A DNA stretch of 64,000 bases from Aralia elata (taxonomy: Eukaryota; Streptophyta; Magnoliopsida; Apiales; Araliaceae): assembly GCA_034770075.1 (NCBI GenBank), contig CM068385.1, forward strand, positions 51,344,746 through 51,408,745, in the 5' to 3' direction. Each line of letters opens with the position of its first letter. The stretch's first letter is position 1. Below are positions 1 through 10,511 of the stretch, piece by piece. The position numbers were made by a program, and so were the translations under genes. Under the pieces are notes generated by a model. The model saw only the letters and a list, made by a program, of their open reading frames with translations. It was not told the origin of the DNA and searched no databases.

Positions 1-1626
1 CAACTCATCTCCTCTTCAGCATACAGAAGGTTGAGCAGATCGGGAGAGAAGAAAAAAACAGCAGCAGCAAGCTTGAGAATTGAGGAAGAAATAGCATAGA
101 TTTGCAACAAAATAGGAGAGAAAGGAAGAAAAAAAGAGAGGAATAATATTCTTTTGATTTGATTGTATTACATATACTTCTTCTTCTATTCAAAATACAC
201 AAGTTTACATCCACTTTGATCTCATTTGCAAGGTGAAAATCTCCTTATCTTCGCAATTTCTATCATATCATTTGGTCAAATTAAATGTAGTTTTTCATGT
301 AATTTATGGTGGAACAATGAATTAGGGATTATTGGTGAGGGTTCCATCGGAACAAAATTCTTCCCAATAACCCGATGATATTCGTTCATTGAATTTCGCC
401 TTGTTTTACGGTGTTATATTGGGCGTGGTTCCTTTAGATCGTTATTTTTAGGATGTCTTGATATTGTTATATTTTCCGTGGTGGTTATTCCTTGTAATAT
501 TCGGTTGTGGGTGTGCGGAAATTTGGTTGTGAGCCTAGGAGAGCGACCCCGTGGTCCAAATCCGATGATGGACGTCTTTTGATGTAAATAGTAAGAAGGA
601 TGTAGTTTTCATTGTACATATGTAATCGTCGGGCCTTAAAACGATATCAAGTCAAAAATCGGGTTTAAGGCCCCGTAATAGTGAAATATGTGATTGTGGA
701 CGTTGGGGTTATTCGGATGGCTTACATGCCCATGAATAGTTCCACGCATGTTAATACTTGATTTGATTTATGACACGAAATTGATTTCAAAGCTAAATGA
801 TAAGATTTTCATAAAATCAATCAAATTAGGTTATTAGCATCACGAGGCTAAAAATTGAAAGTGCAAATGAATGTTGATTCCTCTTTAACGAGAAGGCAAA
901 GAAAAAAATCGTTTTCCAAAACATCACACAAAATGATTTTATAAATAAAAGACGTTTTATTAAACCGTTGTGCATGGGGTTAAAGAGATTCTAGAAGTTG
1001 CCCATCATTTGAGTTACGAAAGCAACGTATAGATCTCGATTCTTATTTTGACGAAGGTTTAAAAAACTCTTGCTTTGCCAAAACGACACCCAATTGAAAA
1101 CCTTACAGTTTTGACAATTAAAATCAAACCTTTCTCATAAAGTTTTCTCGTATAAGCCGAAGGACATTCTAAAGCACTCCCAAAGCACGATTTTCCCTAA
1201 AAATCCAAATGATTCTTTCATACAAACTCACCACAACATTCACACGGACACACACACACACACGCGCGCATACACACACATTTCATGAATTAAAGGATAG
1301 GAAAGCATCAAGATTACGGTAACCGTGTTTCACGGAAGTCGGGGGGTGCCTAACACCTTCCCCTCGCTTAAGCAAGCCCCCGAACTCTATGAATCTCGAT
1401 TCGCAGACCAATTAATTCGGAGTCACACATGAGCCAGCGATTTAAAAAAATGAAACTCGGATGAGTTGGTACATCCATTTCAAACATACCAACTGGCGAC
1501 TCTGTTTAATTGGCTCATCATAAAAAACGATCTTTCAAAACCCCGTCGACATCAATGCAGACCTTTTACAAAAATCATCTAATAAAAAGGCTAAGATCGG
1601 AAAGGACGAAAAACCCGGCGTCGACA
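1..1626 (+). repeat. 5' LTR, truncated by window start
   Basis: This is a direct copy of 8489-10111, so about 460 bp of LTR lie before the window. It ends ...GTCGACA at 1626, two bases before the primer-binding site. It contains a CA-rich microsatellite at about 1232-1262 and a conserved GTCGGGGGGTGCC block near 1341. The copy includes a purine-rich stretch (about 40-160). Confidence 0.92.
1494..1504 (+). other. Primer-site-like relic inside the LTR
   Basis: TGGCGACTCTG is identical to the first 11 bases of the real primer site 135 bp downstream, but lies inside the LTR. The 3' LTR carries the matching TGGCGACTCT at 9979-9988. It may be a former primer site absorbed when the LTR boundary moved downstream. 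Confidence 0.6.
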
Positions 1627-1628
1627 GC

Positions 1629-1646
1629 TGGCGACTCTGCTGGGGA
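1629..1646 (+). other. Primer-binding site, tRNA-Arg type
   Basis: TGGCGACTCTGCTGGGGA lies two bases after the LTR end. It is complementary to CCA plus the acceptor stem and T-arm of plant tRNA-Arg, with about one mismatch to the sequence I recall (CGACTCCGCTGGGGA). A tRNA-Arg primer is typical of Ogre-type elements. Confidence 0.85.
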
Positions 1647-2411
1647 CATTAGAGGGCTTAAGCCGCGTTCAAATCTTGATGCTATCCTATCCTTCAAAAT
1701 TCATAAAATGTGTGCGTGTGCGATTTTGTGATTTTATTTACCTTTTGTTGTGTGAATGTGTGTTTTGCCCAATAAATGAATGATTGAGTGGAATTGTTTT
1801 ACTTTAAAGTAATCATTTGCATACGGTGAGGACGATGAATGTGAATGTATGTTGAGAGAGTACCTCCTCCTGAGGCGAACCTGTCTGTTGCTTATTACTG
1901 GACTCGAAGGGGCTGCTCCCTGGAGATGGCTCAGGAAACGCACCACCCAAATCCGCTCTAATCGAAAGGACTCAGACGAGTAGATTGCGAAGATTTGGGG
2001 ACCTTCATGCCGAAAAGCCCGTGAGAGTAATCCTATGATAGGTCAGCCTCAGATTAACCCAACGCAGGAAAAGTCTCTTCATGCCTTTTTACGTTCACGC
2101 GTATAAATGTCATGATCCCATTCATATATGCCTCCCCTGTTGTCAAGAGAAAGTACTGACCTCCATGTTTTGCAGGGAATAGTTGGGAAGGCATAATAAG
2201 TCATGTCTATCAATTATTATTGCAATAAAGGACTACTAACATGTTATTTTGCAGGAAAAAATTAAAAAACCCCAAAAACACAAAAAATTTACCGTTTTAG
2301 CATGCATCCACATCCTTCATTTCCCAAAGATTAAACTCCAAACCGTTTTTCTGCAGGATTGCTCCTCAAACGCGTTTGCAGTCTAAAAGAGCCCAAAACT
2401 CTACATCTGAA
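1647..2411 (+). other. Untranslated leader of the Tat/Ogre-like element
   Basis: There is no convincing coding sequence. The frame of gag stays open upstream of its first ATG from at least 2331, through a TTG at 2376. CTGCAG at about 2351 resembles a splice acceptor, and Ogre relatives are known to splice, so the exact gag N-terminus is uncertain. Confidence 0.6.
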
Positions 2412-3755
2412 ATGGCTGATCTCCCACCTACTAATCCTGGTTCCATATCTAGGGAGGAATTTGATGACTTTAAAAAACAAATGTTGGAGATGGCCATAAT
2501 GTTGAAGGAACAATTGCTACCTAGACAGGATCCACCTAAGGAGGATCCACCCCAACCTAAGGGCGAGCCAATCGTCCCAAAGGTCATTCCCGTACCGAGC
2601 AAGACAGTGATTACTATCCCGGAAGAGGGAGATACTGATGACCTGCGAAAGAAAATGAAACAAATGGAGGAAACTATCCAAGCTATGAAGGGCATAGGGT
2701 CCCTAGGCAGGGTGAACTATTCAGATCTTTGTGTCTTCTCCGGAACCAGATATCCAGAGAAATTTAAAATCCCCGAATTTGAAAAATACAATGGGAAGGG
2801 GGATCCTTATACACATCTGAAAATATACATAGGGGAGTTGGGATCTTATGCAGAAGACGAGGGTCTGAGAATGCAATTATTCCAAAAGAGCCTAACGGGA
2901 GAGGCGAGAATCTGGTATGCCCGTCTTGATAATGCCCGGATCCACAATTGGGAGGAGTTGGCCCACACCTTCTTAACACAGTATAGCTTCCAGGCACAAA
3001 TGGCCCCTGATAGATACCAAATGACAAAAGTTAAGAAGCAACCCAGGGAATCCTTCAGGGATTATGCACAACGATGGAGGGGTATGGCCGCACAGGTGAA
3101 TCCCCCCATGAGCGAGTCGGAGATGGTGATGACCTTCGTAGACATTCAAGAGGCGCCTTATTATGAGCGGGTCATATCGGGGATTGGAAGACCCTTTGCT
3201 GAGATGATTAAACATGGAGAAATGGTGGACATGGGGTTGAAGTCTGGCAAGATCCGGGATTTCACGGCTTTGGAGACAGCTGCGGAGCAAATCCGGAGTG
3301 GAAACTATGGCAGTGCTTCCCACAGAATCCAAAAGAAAAGGGAGGAAGATGTTTCCCTCATCCTGCAGGGATCATCTAGAAAGGCAGAGAACAATCCTCC
3401 AGTACAGGTGCAGAGAGTGGGGCCATCCCGACAGCCTAACTTCACTGATCAGAGGGCGGATGGGCGAAGGAGATTCGAGGCCTCGAAAAATCGAGTATTC
3501 ACCCCACTCGGGGATCCTCTTGAGCAGGTGTTGGCAGTATTGATAGCCCAAAGGAAAATAGTCGATTTAGCACCCCCAAGTGACCCGAATGGAAGAAGGT
3601 TTGACCCAAGCAAGCGATGCGCATACCACTCAGGTTCCCCTGGTCATGATACGCAGGAATGTTGGACGTTGAAGCACAAAATTCAGGACTTGATTGATAG
3701 TGGGGAAATCATGGTGGAACAGCCAGGGTCACCAAATGTTAAATCCTCTACCTAA
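2412..3755 (+). CDS. gag: Gag polyprotein, Tat/Ogre type
   Basis: Gag is the structural protein that packages retrotransposon RNA into virus-like particles. From the ATG at 2412 the frame is 447 codons with no stop. The N-terminal ~100 residues are acidic, proline-rich and coiled-coil-like. A retrotransposon gag domain follows, with KFKIPEFEKYNGKGDP, then LTGEARIWY and the SFRDYAQRWR helix, as in Tat/Ogre gags. Near the C-terminus a zinc-knuckle-like motif, CAYHSGSPGHDTQECW, lies at about 3618-3665. The frame ends KSST, but one base over it reads NPLPKHNGKGVN, the sequence expected to continue gag in this group, so a 1-nt shift near 3740 has probably cut off the natural C-terminus. I chose the first in-frame ATG; the frame is open upstream to a TTG at 2376. 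There is no pol downstream. It may still make functional Gag. Confidence 0.85.
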   Translation: MADLPPTNPGSISREEFDDFKKQMLEMAIMLKEQLLPRQDPPKEDPPQPKGEPIVPKVIPVPSKTVITIPEEGDTDDLRKKMKQMEETIQAMKGIGSLGRVNYSDLCVFSGTRYPEKFKIPEFEKYNGKGDPYTHLKIYIGELGSYAEDEGLRMQLFQKSLTGEARIWYARLDNARIHNWEELAHTFLTQYSFQAQMAPDRYQMTKVKKQPRESFRDYAQRWRGMAAQVNPPMSESEMVMTFVDIQEAPYYERVISGIGRPFAEMIKHGEMVDMGLKSGKIRDFTALETAAEQIRSGNYGSASHRIQKKREEDVSLILQGSSRKAENNPPVQVQRVGPSRQPNFTDQRADGRRRFEASKNRVFTPLGDPLEQVLAVLIAQRKIVDLAPPSDPNGRRFDPSKRCAYHSGSPGHDTQECWTLKHKIQDLIDSGEIMVEQPGSPNVKSST

Positions 3756-4134
3756 GCATAATGGGAAGGGGGTAAATCCAGAAGTATGGTAGTGAATCCC
3801 GGTCAGTAGAAGATCAATGGGTTTTAAAATTCTGAGTTTTATTTCAAATCCCTACACGCTCATGTCATTTTGTCATGTTATCCAAAAAGAAGATCATGTG
3901 CTGAAATGTTTTATATATATGACAAGCATTTTGTTTTATGGCAGTACCCCGAATTGAGGCATTCTAGCTTGACAGGCGATAGGCCAAATTTGAAGGAGAA
4001 TCACGATTTTGGTATAGAGCTAGATTTCGATCTGATGGGGATTGAGCAGGGCGGGACAGATATCGACAATACGCCTGACGAGATCAAAGGATGGGTCGAA
4101 GACAAACCCAAACCCAACTTGGATTAAACCATAG
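3756..4134 (+). pseudogene. Post-gag remnant, small acidic ORF
   Basis: After the gag frameshift there is a non-coding stretch with a TTTTATGGCAG acceptor-like site at about 3934-3944. An open frame then runs to 4127; its acidic end includes DFDLMGIEQGG and WVEDKPKPNLD. A proline/lysine run ending NLD precedes RT in some Tat polyproteins, so this may be a leftover of the linker before RT; that is from memory and weak. No catalytic motif of protease or RT is present. The frame starts without a good initiation context. Confidence 0.4.
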
Positions 4135-4827
4135 CCATCAAACATCAGAACCCCTAACAATCACAAAGAACCCGGAGTAGGGGCAAATTCGACCACCAAA
4201 AAAAAAAAATCCTAAAAAAATCCTAAAAAAATCCTAAAAAAATCAAAAATCCCCCAAACCTTTCAACTAGTCAAAGGACCGAATCTTTTGTTAGCCCAGC
4301 GAGATGCCAATGCAACCAGTACGAGGGAGATCACAAGAAAAGCTACTTAACAGTGGGGCATTTGTCAACTATCCAGGAAATGATGACGTGCAAATTGGCA
4401 CCCATGCAACAATCCCATCAACATGCATCATCATCAAATGCTACCTCATGTCAATTCAATATTCAACGGTACGATCATCTGGCATTTGTCAAGCGTAGTT
4501 TTCCCGGGATACGATGATCCGCGTGAAAGGGGATTTTATTTGGCTTGATAGGAATCGGATTAATTCTGACAAGCAACCGTGGAGCACGATCGTGAGTATG
4601 ATTAGACGAAGAAGGCTATTCAACCTTTTGATCGGGTACAAAGCCTTAATTCAAAGCAACGTTTGCGACAGAATCGACCTCATGTGACAGCCTTCACTTT
4701 GCATTTGCACAAACTTTCAGTTGTGGGGTATAAAACTATGACGATGTTGATGGCCATTAACACGTAGTCAGACAGTCAATAATTATCAATATCAAGAAGT
4801 CAGACGATAAATGATTATCAAGATAAT
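4135..4827 (+). other. Non-coding stretch with A-rich micro-repeats
   Basis: At about 4198-4255 an A-run is followed by four tandem copies of a TCCTAAAAAAA unit. The rest (to 4827) holds only short frames and no family I recognise. Confidence 0.6.
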
Positions 4828-5311
4828 GTCTCGAATCGTGGCCTGGGTTATTCGAGTAATTAAGCCCGAGGGGTGTCTCTACACCTGGTGCCCTAAAGCC
4901 ATCTGGTTTGGGAGTCGCTGGCCCAACACTCGTTACATGGGTAACTCAGAGCCTAAGAAAACGAGCATTACAGTAGGGGAGGCCCGAGCAGATTCGAATC
5001 GTGGCATGGGCTACTCGAGTAATTTAGCCTAAGGTGTCTCTGCATCTGGTGCCCTAAAGCCATCTAGTTTGGGAGTCACCGGCTTAACACTCGCTACATG
5101 GGTAACTCAAGCCTAAGAAAACGAATCTTGCGCAAGGTCAAGCAAAGAATGAATGGGGCAGACCACCAGCTTGTCTCGAATCGTGGCCTTTGTTACTCGA
5201 GTAAATAAACCCGAAGGGGTGTCTGTACACCTAATACCCCAAAACCGTCTGGTTCGGGAGTCATTGGTCCAAAACTCGTTAAATGGGTAACTTTGAATAG
5301 CCTAAGAAAAC
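4828..5311 (+). repeat. Three diverged copies of a ~137-bp repeat
   Basis: Copies begin TCGAATCGTGG at about 4831, 4993 and 5175 and end CCTAAGAAAACGA. Each contains GTGTCTCTACACCTGGTGCC or a variant, then TGGTTTGGGAGTC and ACATGGGTAACTC. Spacers of about 30-45 bp differ between copies. No coding potential is evident. Confidence 0.85.
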
Positions 5312-6568
5312 GAGACAAGTGAAGTGGGCTAATAAAAAGAAAAGATAATACGAAAAAAAAAACTCTCGGCTTTAAACAAGAAGTCATAGAAGAGAAACCC
5401 ATACTGAGTGCTGCATCGCACAGTGCATTTGTCATATGACGTCAATCCTGCTAAGAACGTTGTCGAGAATGGAGCCAGGATACCTTTGACGAGGGAAGGT
5501 AGTTCTTTTGAATTCGACCTTACTCACGTACAATGACCATGAATGCTTGAAGGTGTTCTTACGATTTCATAACTCGTTAAATAGAAAATCATCAACTCAC
5601 TTGGGATTGAAAAAAAAATATAAATAAATAAATAAATAAAATAAAATAAAATAAAATAAAATTCCAATCTAGTACATTCACGGTTCACAACTTGCTAGAT
5701 TGTGCGATCAACAGATATTCAATTTCATGTGCTTTCACTGCATTTTTGTCGAGATTTTAATATCTTTGTGTTGAACTAACACTAACGGCCCGAGCCTTCA
5801 AGTTTTGGCATTTGTTAGTCATCTGATATGCAGGATCTTGCAGAGCTGTGGATAACTCAGCACGGTCAACATCGCGAGTTTTCGATAGAAATTCTTGATA
5901 ACAACACGCGCTAAGGCTGGGGCAGTTAAGAATCGTGAAATGGAAGGAAACTGAGGCTGCACAGAACTTCTCATTGGGCCTCTCCCCAATCCTGACTATC
6001 ACTGCCTCGACATCCAAATGATCCACGTGCATGAGCATATACAAGGATGATATAATGCGGGACAACAACATATCGGCCAGTAGAAATGATCAAAAGGCCA
6101 AAGAGCCCAACATAGCTGTCGATCATCACAGAGAGCGAAACAGACTGCCTCAACTCGATGAAATGAAGACGACCAAGAAGAGACAGAGTACCAAACCAAT
6201 GTTGAAGTCTAGAAACTACAATTCACAACGAAGCGTGATCCAATCAAATGTTGGCAAACAACGACGACTGTCGAATCGTATCATTTGACTGAACATGGGT
6301 CATTTCTACCTAAACATATGTTGTGCACATGCATCTGTCCATAACATGTCTGCCAGATCATGCATAACATCTTTTTCATGCATACAGGTACGATCAAAAT
6401 GAAAATCTTCAGGAAAGTACAAGCACGTCGCTTTCAACCTCACGAATGATCAAACTGTGATGGCTTTTGCGGCATGGTACGTGGACGATGTTGGTGGGTG
6501 ATCCAGAACATGAAGTCGATCACACATCCAATTTCAAAAAAAAAAAAAAATCACTCAAATCCAATCAA
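5312..6568 (+). other. Non-coding 3' region with AT microsatellite
   Basis: A run of ATAAATAAATA then AAATA/AAAAT units lies at about 5610-5662. Short frames on both strands (for example 5757-6071 minus) show no recognisable domain. An A-tract at about 6536-6550 precedes the first tandem array. Confidence 0.55.
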
Positions 6569-6884
6569 TGACCCCTGGGAAGGGCTGGTATCCAACCAAC
6601 AGACGACCCCTGGGAAGGGCTGGTATCCAAACAATCAGTGACCCCTGGGAAGGGCTGATATCCAAACAATTAGTGACCCCTGGGAAGGGCTGGTATCCAA
6701 ACAAGAAGTGAACCTGGGAAGGCATCCAAGCAAACCACAACAAGGTGGTGAGCAAACCTGGGAAGGCATCCAAGCAAACCACAATAAGGTGGTGAGCAAA
6801 CCTGGGAAGGCATACAAGCAAACCACAACAAAGTGGTGAGCAAACCTGGGAAGGCATCCAAACAAACCACAACCAGATGGTGAG
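6569..6884 (+). repeat. Tandem arrays of 35-bp and ~44-bp units
   Basis: Four 35-bp copies start GACCCCTGGGAAGGGCTG at 6570, 6605, 6640 and 6675. Four ~44-bp copies starting AACCTGGGAAGGCATCCAA follow from about 6711. The shared core CCTGGGAAGG...ATCCAA shows that both derive from one ancestor, along with the next array. Confidence 0.9.
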
Positions 6885-7239
6885 CACCCTGGGAAGGGCT
6901 GAGATCCAAACCACTAACACCCTGGGAAGGGCTGAGATCCAAACTACTAACACCCTGGGAAGGGCTGAGATCCAAACCACTAACACCCTGGGAAGGGCTG
7001 AGATCCAAACCACTAACACCCTGCGAAGGGCTGGTATCCAAACAACTAACACCCTGGGAAGGGCTGAGATCCAAACCACTAACACCTTGGGAAGGGCTGG
7101 TATCCAAACAACTAACACCCTAGGAAGGGCTGGTATCCAAACAACTAACACCCTAGGAAGGGCTGAGATCCAAACACTAACACCCTGGGAAGGGCTGAGA
7201 TCCAAACAACTAACCACCCTGGGAAGGGCTGAGATCCAA
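6885..7239 (+). repeat. 33-bp tandem array, 11 copies
   Basis: Units start CACCCTGGGAAGGGCTG at 6885, 6918, 6951, 6984, 7017, 7050, 7083, 7116, 7149, 7181 and 7215. Because 33 is a multiple of three, long repetitive frames appear on both strands; these look like by-products of the array rather than genes. Confidence 0.93.
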
Positions 7240-7869
7240 GACAATCGACCGGCGACGATAACCGGCGATTACGAGATGGGTGACCGGCGACGAAACCCGG
7301 CCCCGACGAGACGATCGACCGGCGACGATAACCGGCGATTACGAGATGGGTGACCGGCGACGAAAACCGGCCCCGACAAGACGATCGACCGACGACGATA
7401 ACCGGCGATTACGAGATGGGTGACCGGCGACGAAACCCGGCCCCAACAAGATGATCGACCGGCGACGATAACCGGCGATTACGAGATGGGTGACCGGCGA
7501 CGAAACCCGGCCCTGATAAGACGATCGACCGGCGACGATAACCGGCGATTACGAGATGGGTGACCGGCGACGAAACCCGGCCCCGACGAGACGATCGACC
7601 GGCGACGATAACCGGCGATTACGAGATGGGTGACCGGCGACGAAACCCGGCCCCGACGAGACGATCGACCGGCGACGATAACCGGCGATTACGAGATGGG
7701 TGACCGGCGACGAAACCCGGCCCCGACAAGACAACCAACCGGCGACGATACCCGGGGGTTACGAGATGGGTGACCGGCGACGAAAACCGGCCCCGACGAG
7801 ACAATCGACCGGCGACGATAATCGGCGATTACGAGATGGGTGACCGGCGATGAAACCCGGCCCCGACGA
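7240..7869 (+). repeat. 70-bp tandem array, 9 copies
   Basis: ACGAGATGGG recurs at exactly 70-bp spacing at 7271, 7341, 7411, 7481, 7551, 7621, 7691, 7761 and 7831. Each unit holds several CCGGCGA words and GAAACCCGGCCCC and is very CpG-rich compared with its surroundings. Copies differ by only a few substitutions. Hypervariable 3' regions of Tat/Ogre elements are known to seed satellite repeats. Confidence 0.95.
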
Positions 7870-8028
7870 TATTTTGCATGCCTTACATCTTACGTTGCAT
7901 CATGAGTTATATGTGTTGCATCACATATGTATTGTCATTCTTGTGCACTGTCATTCATGCATCGAGTGTCTATTCTTTATCCTGTTCATTTCATTTAACA
8001 TTGCATAAACATGATAAAGAGGGGCAGC
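7870..8028 (+). other. 3' untranslated tail with polypurine tract
   Basis: The tail is AT-rich and ends in the purine tract GATAAAGAGGGGCAGC at about 8013-8028, directly before the LTR. This is the expected primer for plus-strand DNA synthesis. Confidence 0.8.
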
Positions 8029-10111
8029 TGTAGACACCCAAATTTTGCGTTCCCTATACTAACCGTGACAGGAGGGCAAAATCGTCAATTGAACCGGCTT
8101 GCGGGAGCGAAGGAATGGGCACAATTGCGAACGTTCAACACCACCGCGATGATTGGCGACCAAAGCTGACGAGACAATAAGGCCGTCCGAAACGAGCATT
8201 CCCGAATGAGGTGGCACGTCTCCCGGAAATTCCCGGACTGAAAAATACAAGCCTGTCAGCAAAAAACCGACGTTACGGCACGAAGGTCGAGGCGTGGCAC
8301 GAAAATTGAGAAAGTCAAACCGTCCAGCCGCGAATTGATCTGCGGCCAATAAATGCGCCTTTTAAAAACACGGAGCACGAAACACGGAACTCAAAACCAG
8401 GTGAGTGGAAGGCAGGCGGCCAGCCAGCCGCAGATTGATCTGCGGCCAGCCGCAGATCAATCTGCGGCTGGCTTTGGCCAACCTATTTCAACTCATCTCC
8501 TCTTCAGCATACAGAAGGTTGAGCAGATCGGGAGAGAAGAAAAAAACAGCAGCAGCAAGCTTGAGAATTGAGGAAGAAATAGCATAGATTTGCAACAAAA
8601 TAGGAGAGAAAGGAAGAAAAAAAGAGAGGAATAATATTCTTTTGATTTGATTGTATTACATATACTTCTTCTTCTATTCAAAATACACAAGTTTACATCC
8701 ACTTTGATCTCATTTGCAAGGTGAAAATCTCCTTATCTTCGCAATTTCTATCATATCATTTGGTCAAATTAAATGTAGTTTTTCATGTAATTTATGGTGG
8801 AACAATGAATTAGGGATTATTGGTGAGGGTTCCATCGGAACAAAATTCTTCCCAATAACCCGATGATATTCGTTCATTGAGTTTCGCCTTGTTTTACGGT
8901 GTTATATTGGGCGTGGTTCCTTTAGATCGTTATTTTTAGGATGTCTTGATATTGTTATATTTTCCGTGGTGGTTATTCCTTGTAATATCCGGTTGTGGGT
9001 GTGCGGAAATTTGGTTGTGAGCCTAGGAGAGCGACCCCGTGGTCCAAATCCGATGATGGACGTCTTTTGATGTAAATAGTAAGAAGGATGTAGTTTTCAT
9101 TGTACATATGTAATCGTCGGGCCTTAAAACGATATCAAGTCAAAAATCGGGTTTAAGGCCCCGTAATAGTGAAATATGTGATTGTGGACGTTGGGGTTAT
9201 TCGGATGGCTTACATGCCCATGAATAGCTCCACGCATGTTAATACTTGATTTGATTTATGACACGAAATTGATTTCAAAGCTAAATGATAAGATTTTCAT
9301 AAAATCAATCAAATTAGGTTATTAGCATCACGAGGCTAAAAATTGAAAGTGCAAATGAATGTTGATTCCTCTTTAACGAGAAGGCAAAGAAAAAAATCGT
9401 TTTCCAAAACATCACACAAAATGATTTTATAAATAAAAGACGTTTTATTAAACCGTTGTGCATAGGGTTAAAGAGATTCTAGAAGTTGCCCATCATTTGA
9501 GTTACGAAAGCAACGTATAGATCTCGATTCCTATTTTGACGAAGGTTTAAAAAACTCTTGCTTTGCCAAAACGACACCCAATTGAAAACCTTACAGTTTT
9601 GACAATTAAAATCAAACCTTTCTCATAAAGTTTTCTCGTATAAGCCGAAGGACATTCTAAAGCACTCCCAAAGCACGATTTTCCCTAAAAATCCAAATGA
9701 TTCTTTCATACAAACTCACCACAACATTCACACGGACACACACACACACACGAGCATACACACACATTTCATGAATTAAAGGATAGGAAAGCATCAAGAT
9801 TGCGGTAACCGTATTTCACGGAAGTCGGGGGGTGCCTAACACCTTCCCCTCGCTTAAGCAAGCCCCCGAACTCTATGAATCTCGATTCGCAGACTAATTA
9901 ATTCGGAGTCACACATGAGCCAGCGATTTAAAAAATGAAACTCGGATGAGTTGGTACATCCATTTCAAACATACCAACTGGCGACTCTAGTTTATTGGCT
10001 CATCATAAAAAACGATCTTTCAAAACCCCGTCGACATCAATGCCGACCTTTTCCAAAAATCATCTAATAAAAAGGCTAAGATCGGAAAGGACGAAAAACC
10101 CGGCGTCGACA
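8029..10111 (+). repeat. 3' LTR of the Tat/Ogre-like element
   Basis: It starts TGTAGACACCCAAATTTTG after the purine tract and ends GTCGACA, giving 2083 bp with TG...CA ends. The next five bases (GGACC, 10112-10116) should be the target duplication; the partner lies before the window. Confidence 0.92.
8327..8468. repeat. GC-rich palindromic word cassette in the Tat/Ogre-like LTR
   Basis: Three 20-bp words lie at 8327-8346, 8427-8446 and 8449-8468. The second (GCCGCAGATTGATCTGCGGC) and third are exact reverse complements of each other; each also has 9-bp self-complementary arms. The first is an imperfect version. Confidence 0.9.
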
Positions 10112-10444
10112 GGACCATTTGAAGTTTTAAAGAGGGTAGGTGAAGTGGCGTACGAGGTAGCTCTACCTCCTAAACTTGAGCACATTCATAATGTGTTTCA
10201 CGTTTCTGTGTTGCGGCTATATAAACCCGACTACAAGCATGTGATATCCTATGAACCAATTCAAGTTGAGAAGGACTTGTCATATGAGGAGATTCCTGTC
10301 CAGATATTAGATAGGAAAGAGCAGACGTTAAGAAATAAGGTCATTCATTCGGTTAAAGTACTTTGGAGGAACCACGCAGCTGAAGAAGCTACGTGGGAGC
10401 TAGAAGAGAAGATGAGGAAGAATTATCCGCATCTTTTTGAGTGA
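10112..10444 (+). pseudogene. pol: Chromovirus integrase C-terminus with chromodomain, 5' part displaced
   Basis: The reading frame from GPFEVLKRVGEVAYEVALPP continues through HNVFHVSVLRLY and VQILDRKEQTLRNK to VLWRNHAAEEATWELEE and YPHLF, then TGA. This is the end of a Ty3/gypsy integrase followed by a Tekay/Del-type chromodomain, which in the family directs integration to marked chromatin. The upstream gag-pol is cut off by the insertion ending at 10111; the rest lies left of the window. An ATG inside the inserted LTR (9995) is by chance in frame and would give a fused protein, but that is not a natural start. The surviving segment itself has no stop or frameshift. Confidence 0.9.
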
Positions 10445-10511
10445 ACCCGTTACGTTTTCCGTACCTAGACTGTAATTCTGGGGACAGAATTATTATAAGG
10501 GGGGGGGAGGA
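10445..10511 (+). other. 3' untranslated region and polypurine tract
   Basis: A short spacer after the stop ends in an A/G tract with a run of about nine Gs at about 10497-10511, immediately before TGTAATGACC. Confidence 0.85.

Larger units (their letters stand above)
1..10111 (+). mobile_element. Tat/Ogre-like gag-only LTR retrotransposon (5' end outside window)
   Basis: The element is bounded by two near-identical direct LTRs; position 1 matches 8489. By eye I count roughly 14 differences over about 1.6 kb, so the insertion is recent. In order it holds: partial 5' LTR, tRNA-Arg primer site, leader, gag, a 4.2-kb non-coding stretch full of tandem repeats, a purine tract, and the complete 3' LTR. 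No protease, RT, RNase H or integrase motif is visible in any frame. The gag type and the Arg primer site are features of the Tat/Ogre branch of Ty3/gypsy. A gag-only element with full LTRs corresponds to the class called TR-GAG, which would depend on enzymes supplied in trans. Class assignment is inference; the structure is seen directly. Confidence 0.85.

Noticed and set aside
1494..1504. Considered as the true primer site, making the LTR 130 bp shorter
   Set aside because: Both LTR copies continue identically past it to 1626 and 10111, where the similarity stops.
5757..6071. Minus-strand 104-codon frame, considered as an antisense gene of the kind known in some Tat elements
   Set aside because: No recognisable domain, poor composition and no support from a second copy.
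6555..7244. Minus-strand 229-codon and plus-strand 158-codon repetitive frames
   Set aside because: They exist because the array unit is 33 bp; composition and repeats follow the array, no start context or domain is seen.
7240..7869. Possible CRISPR-like array (regular 70-bp spacing)
   Set aside because: There are no unique spacers between repeats; the whole 70 bp is repeated, and the context is a plant retrotransposon.
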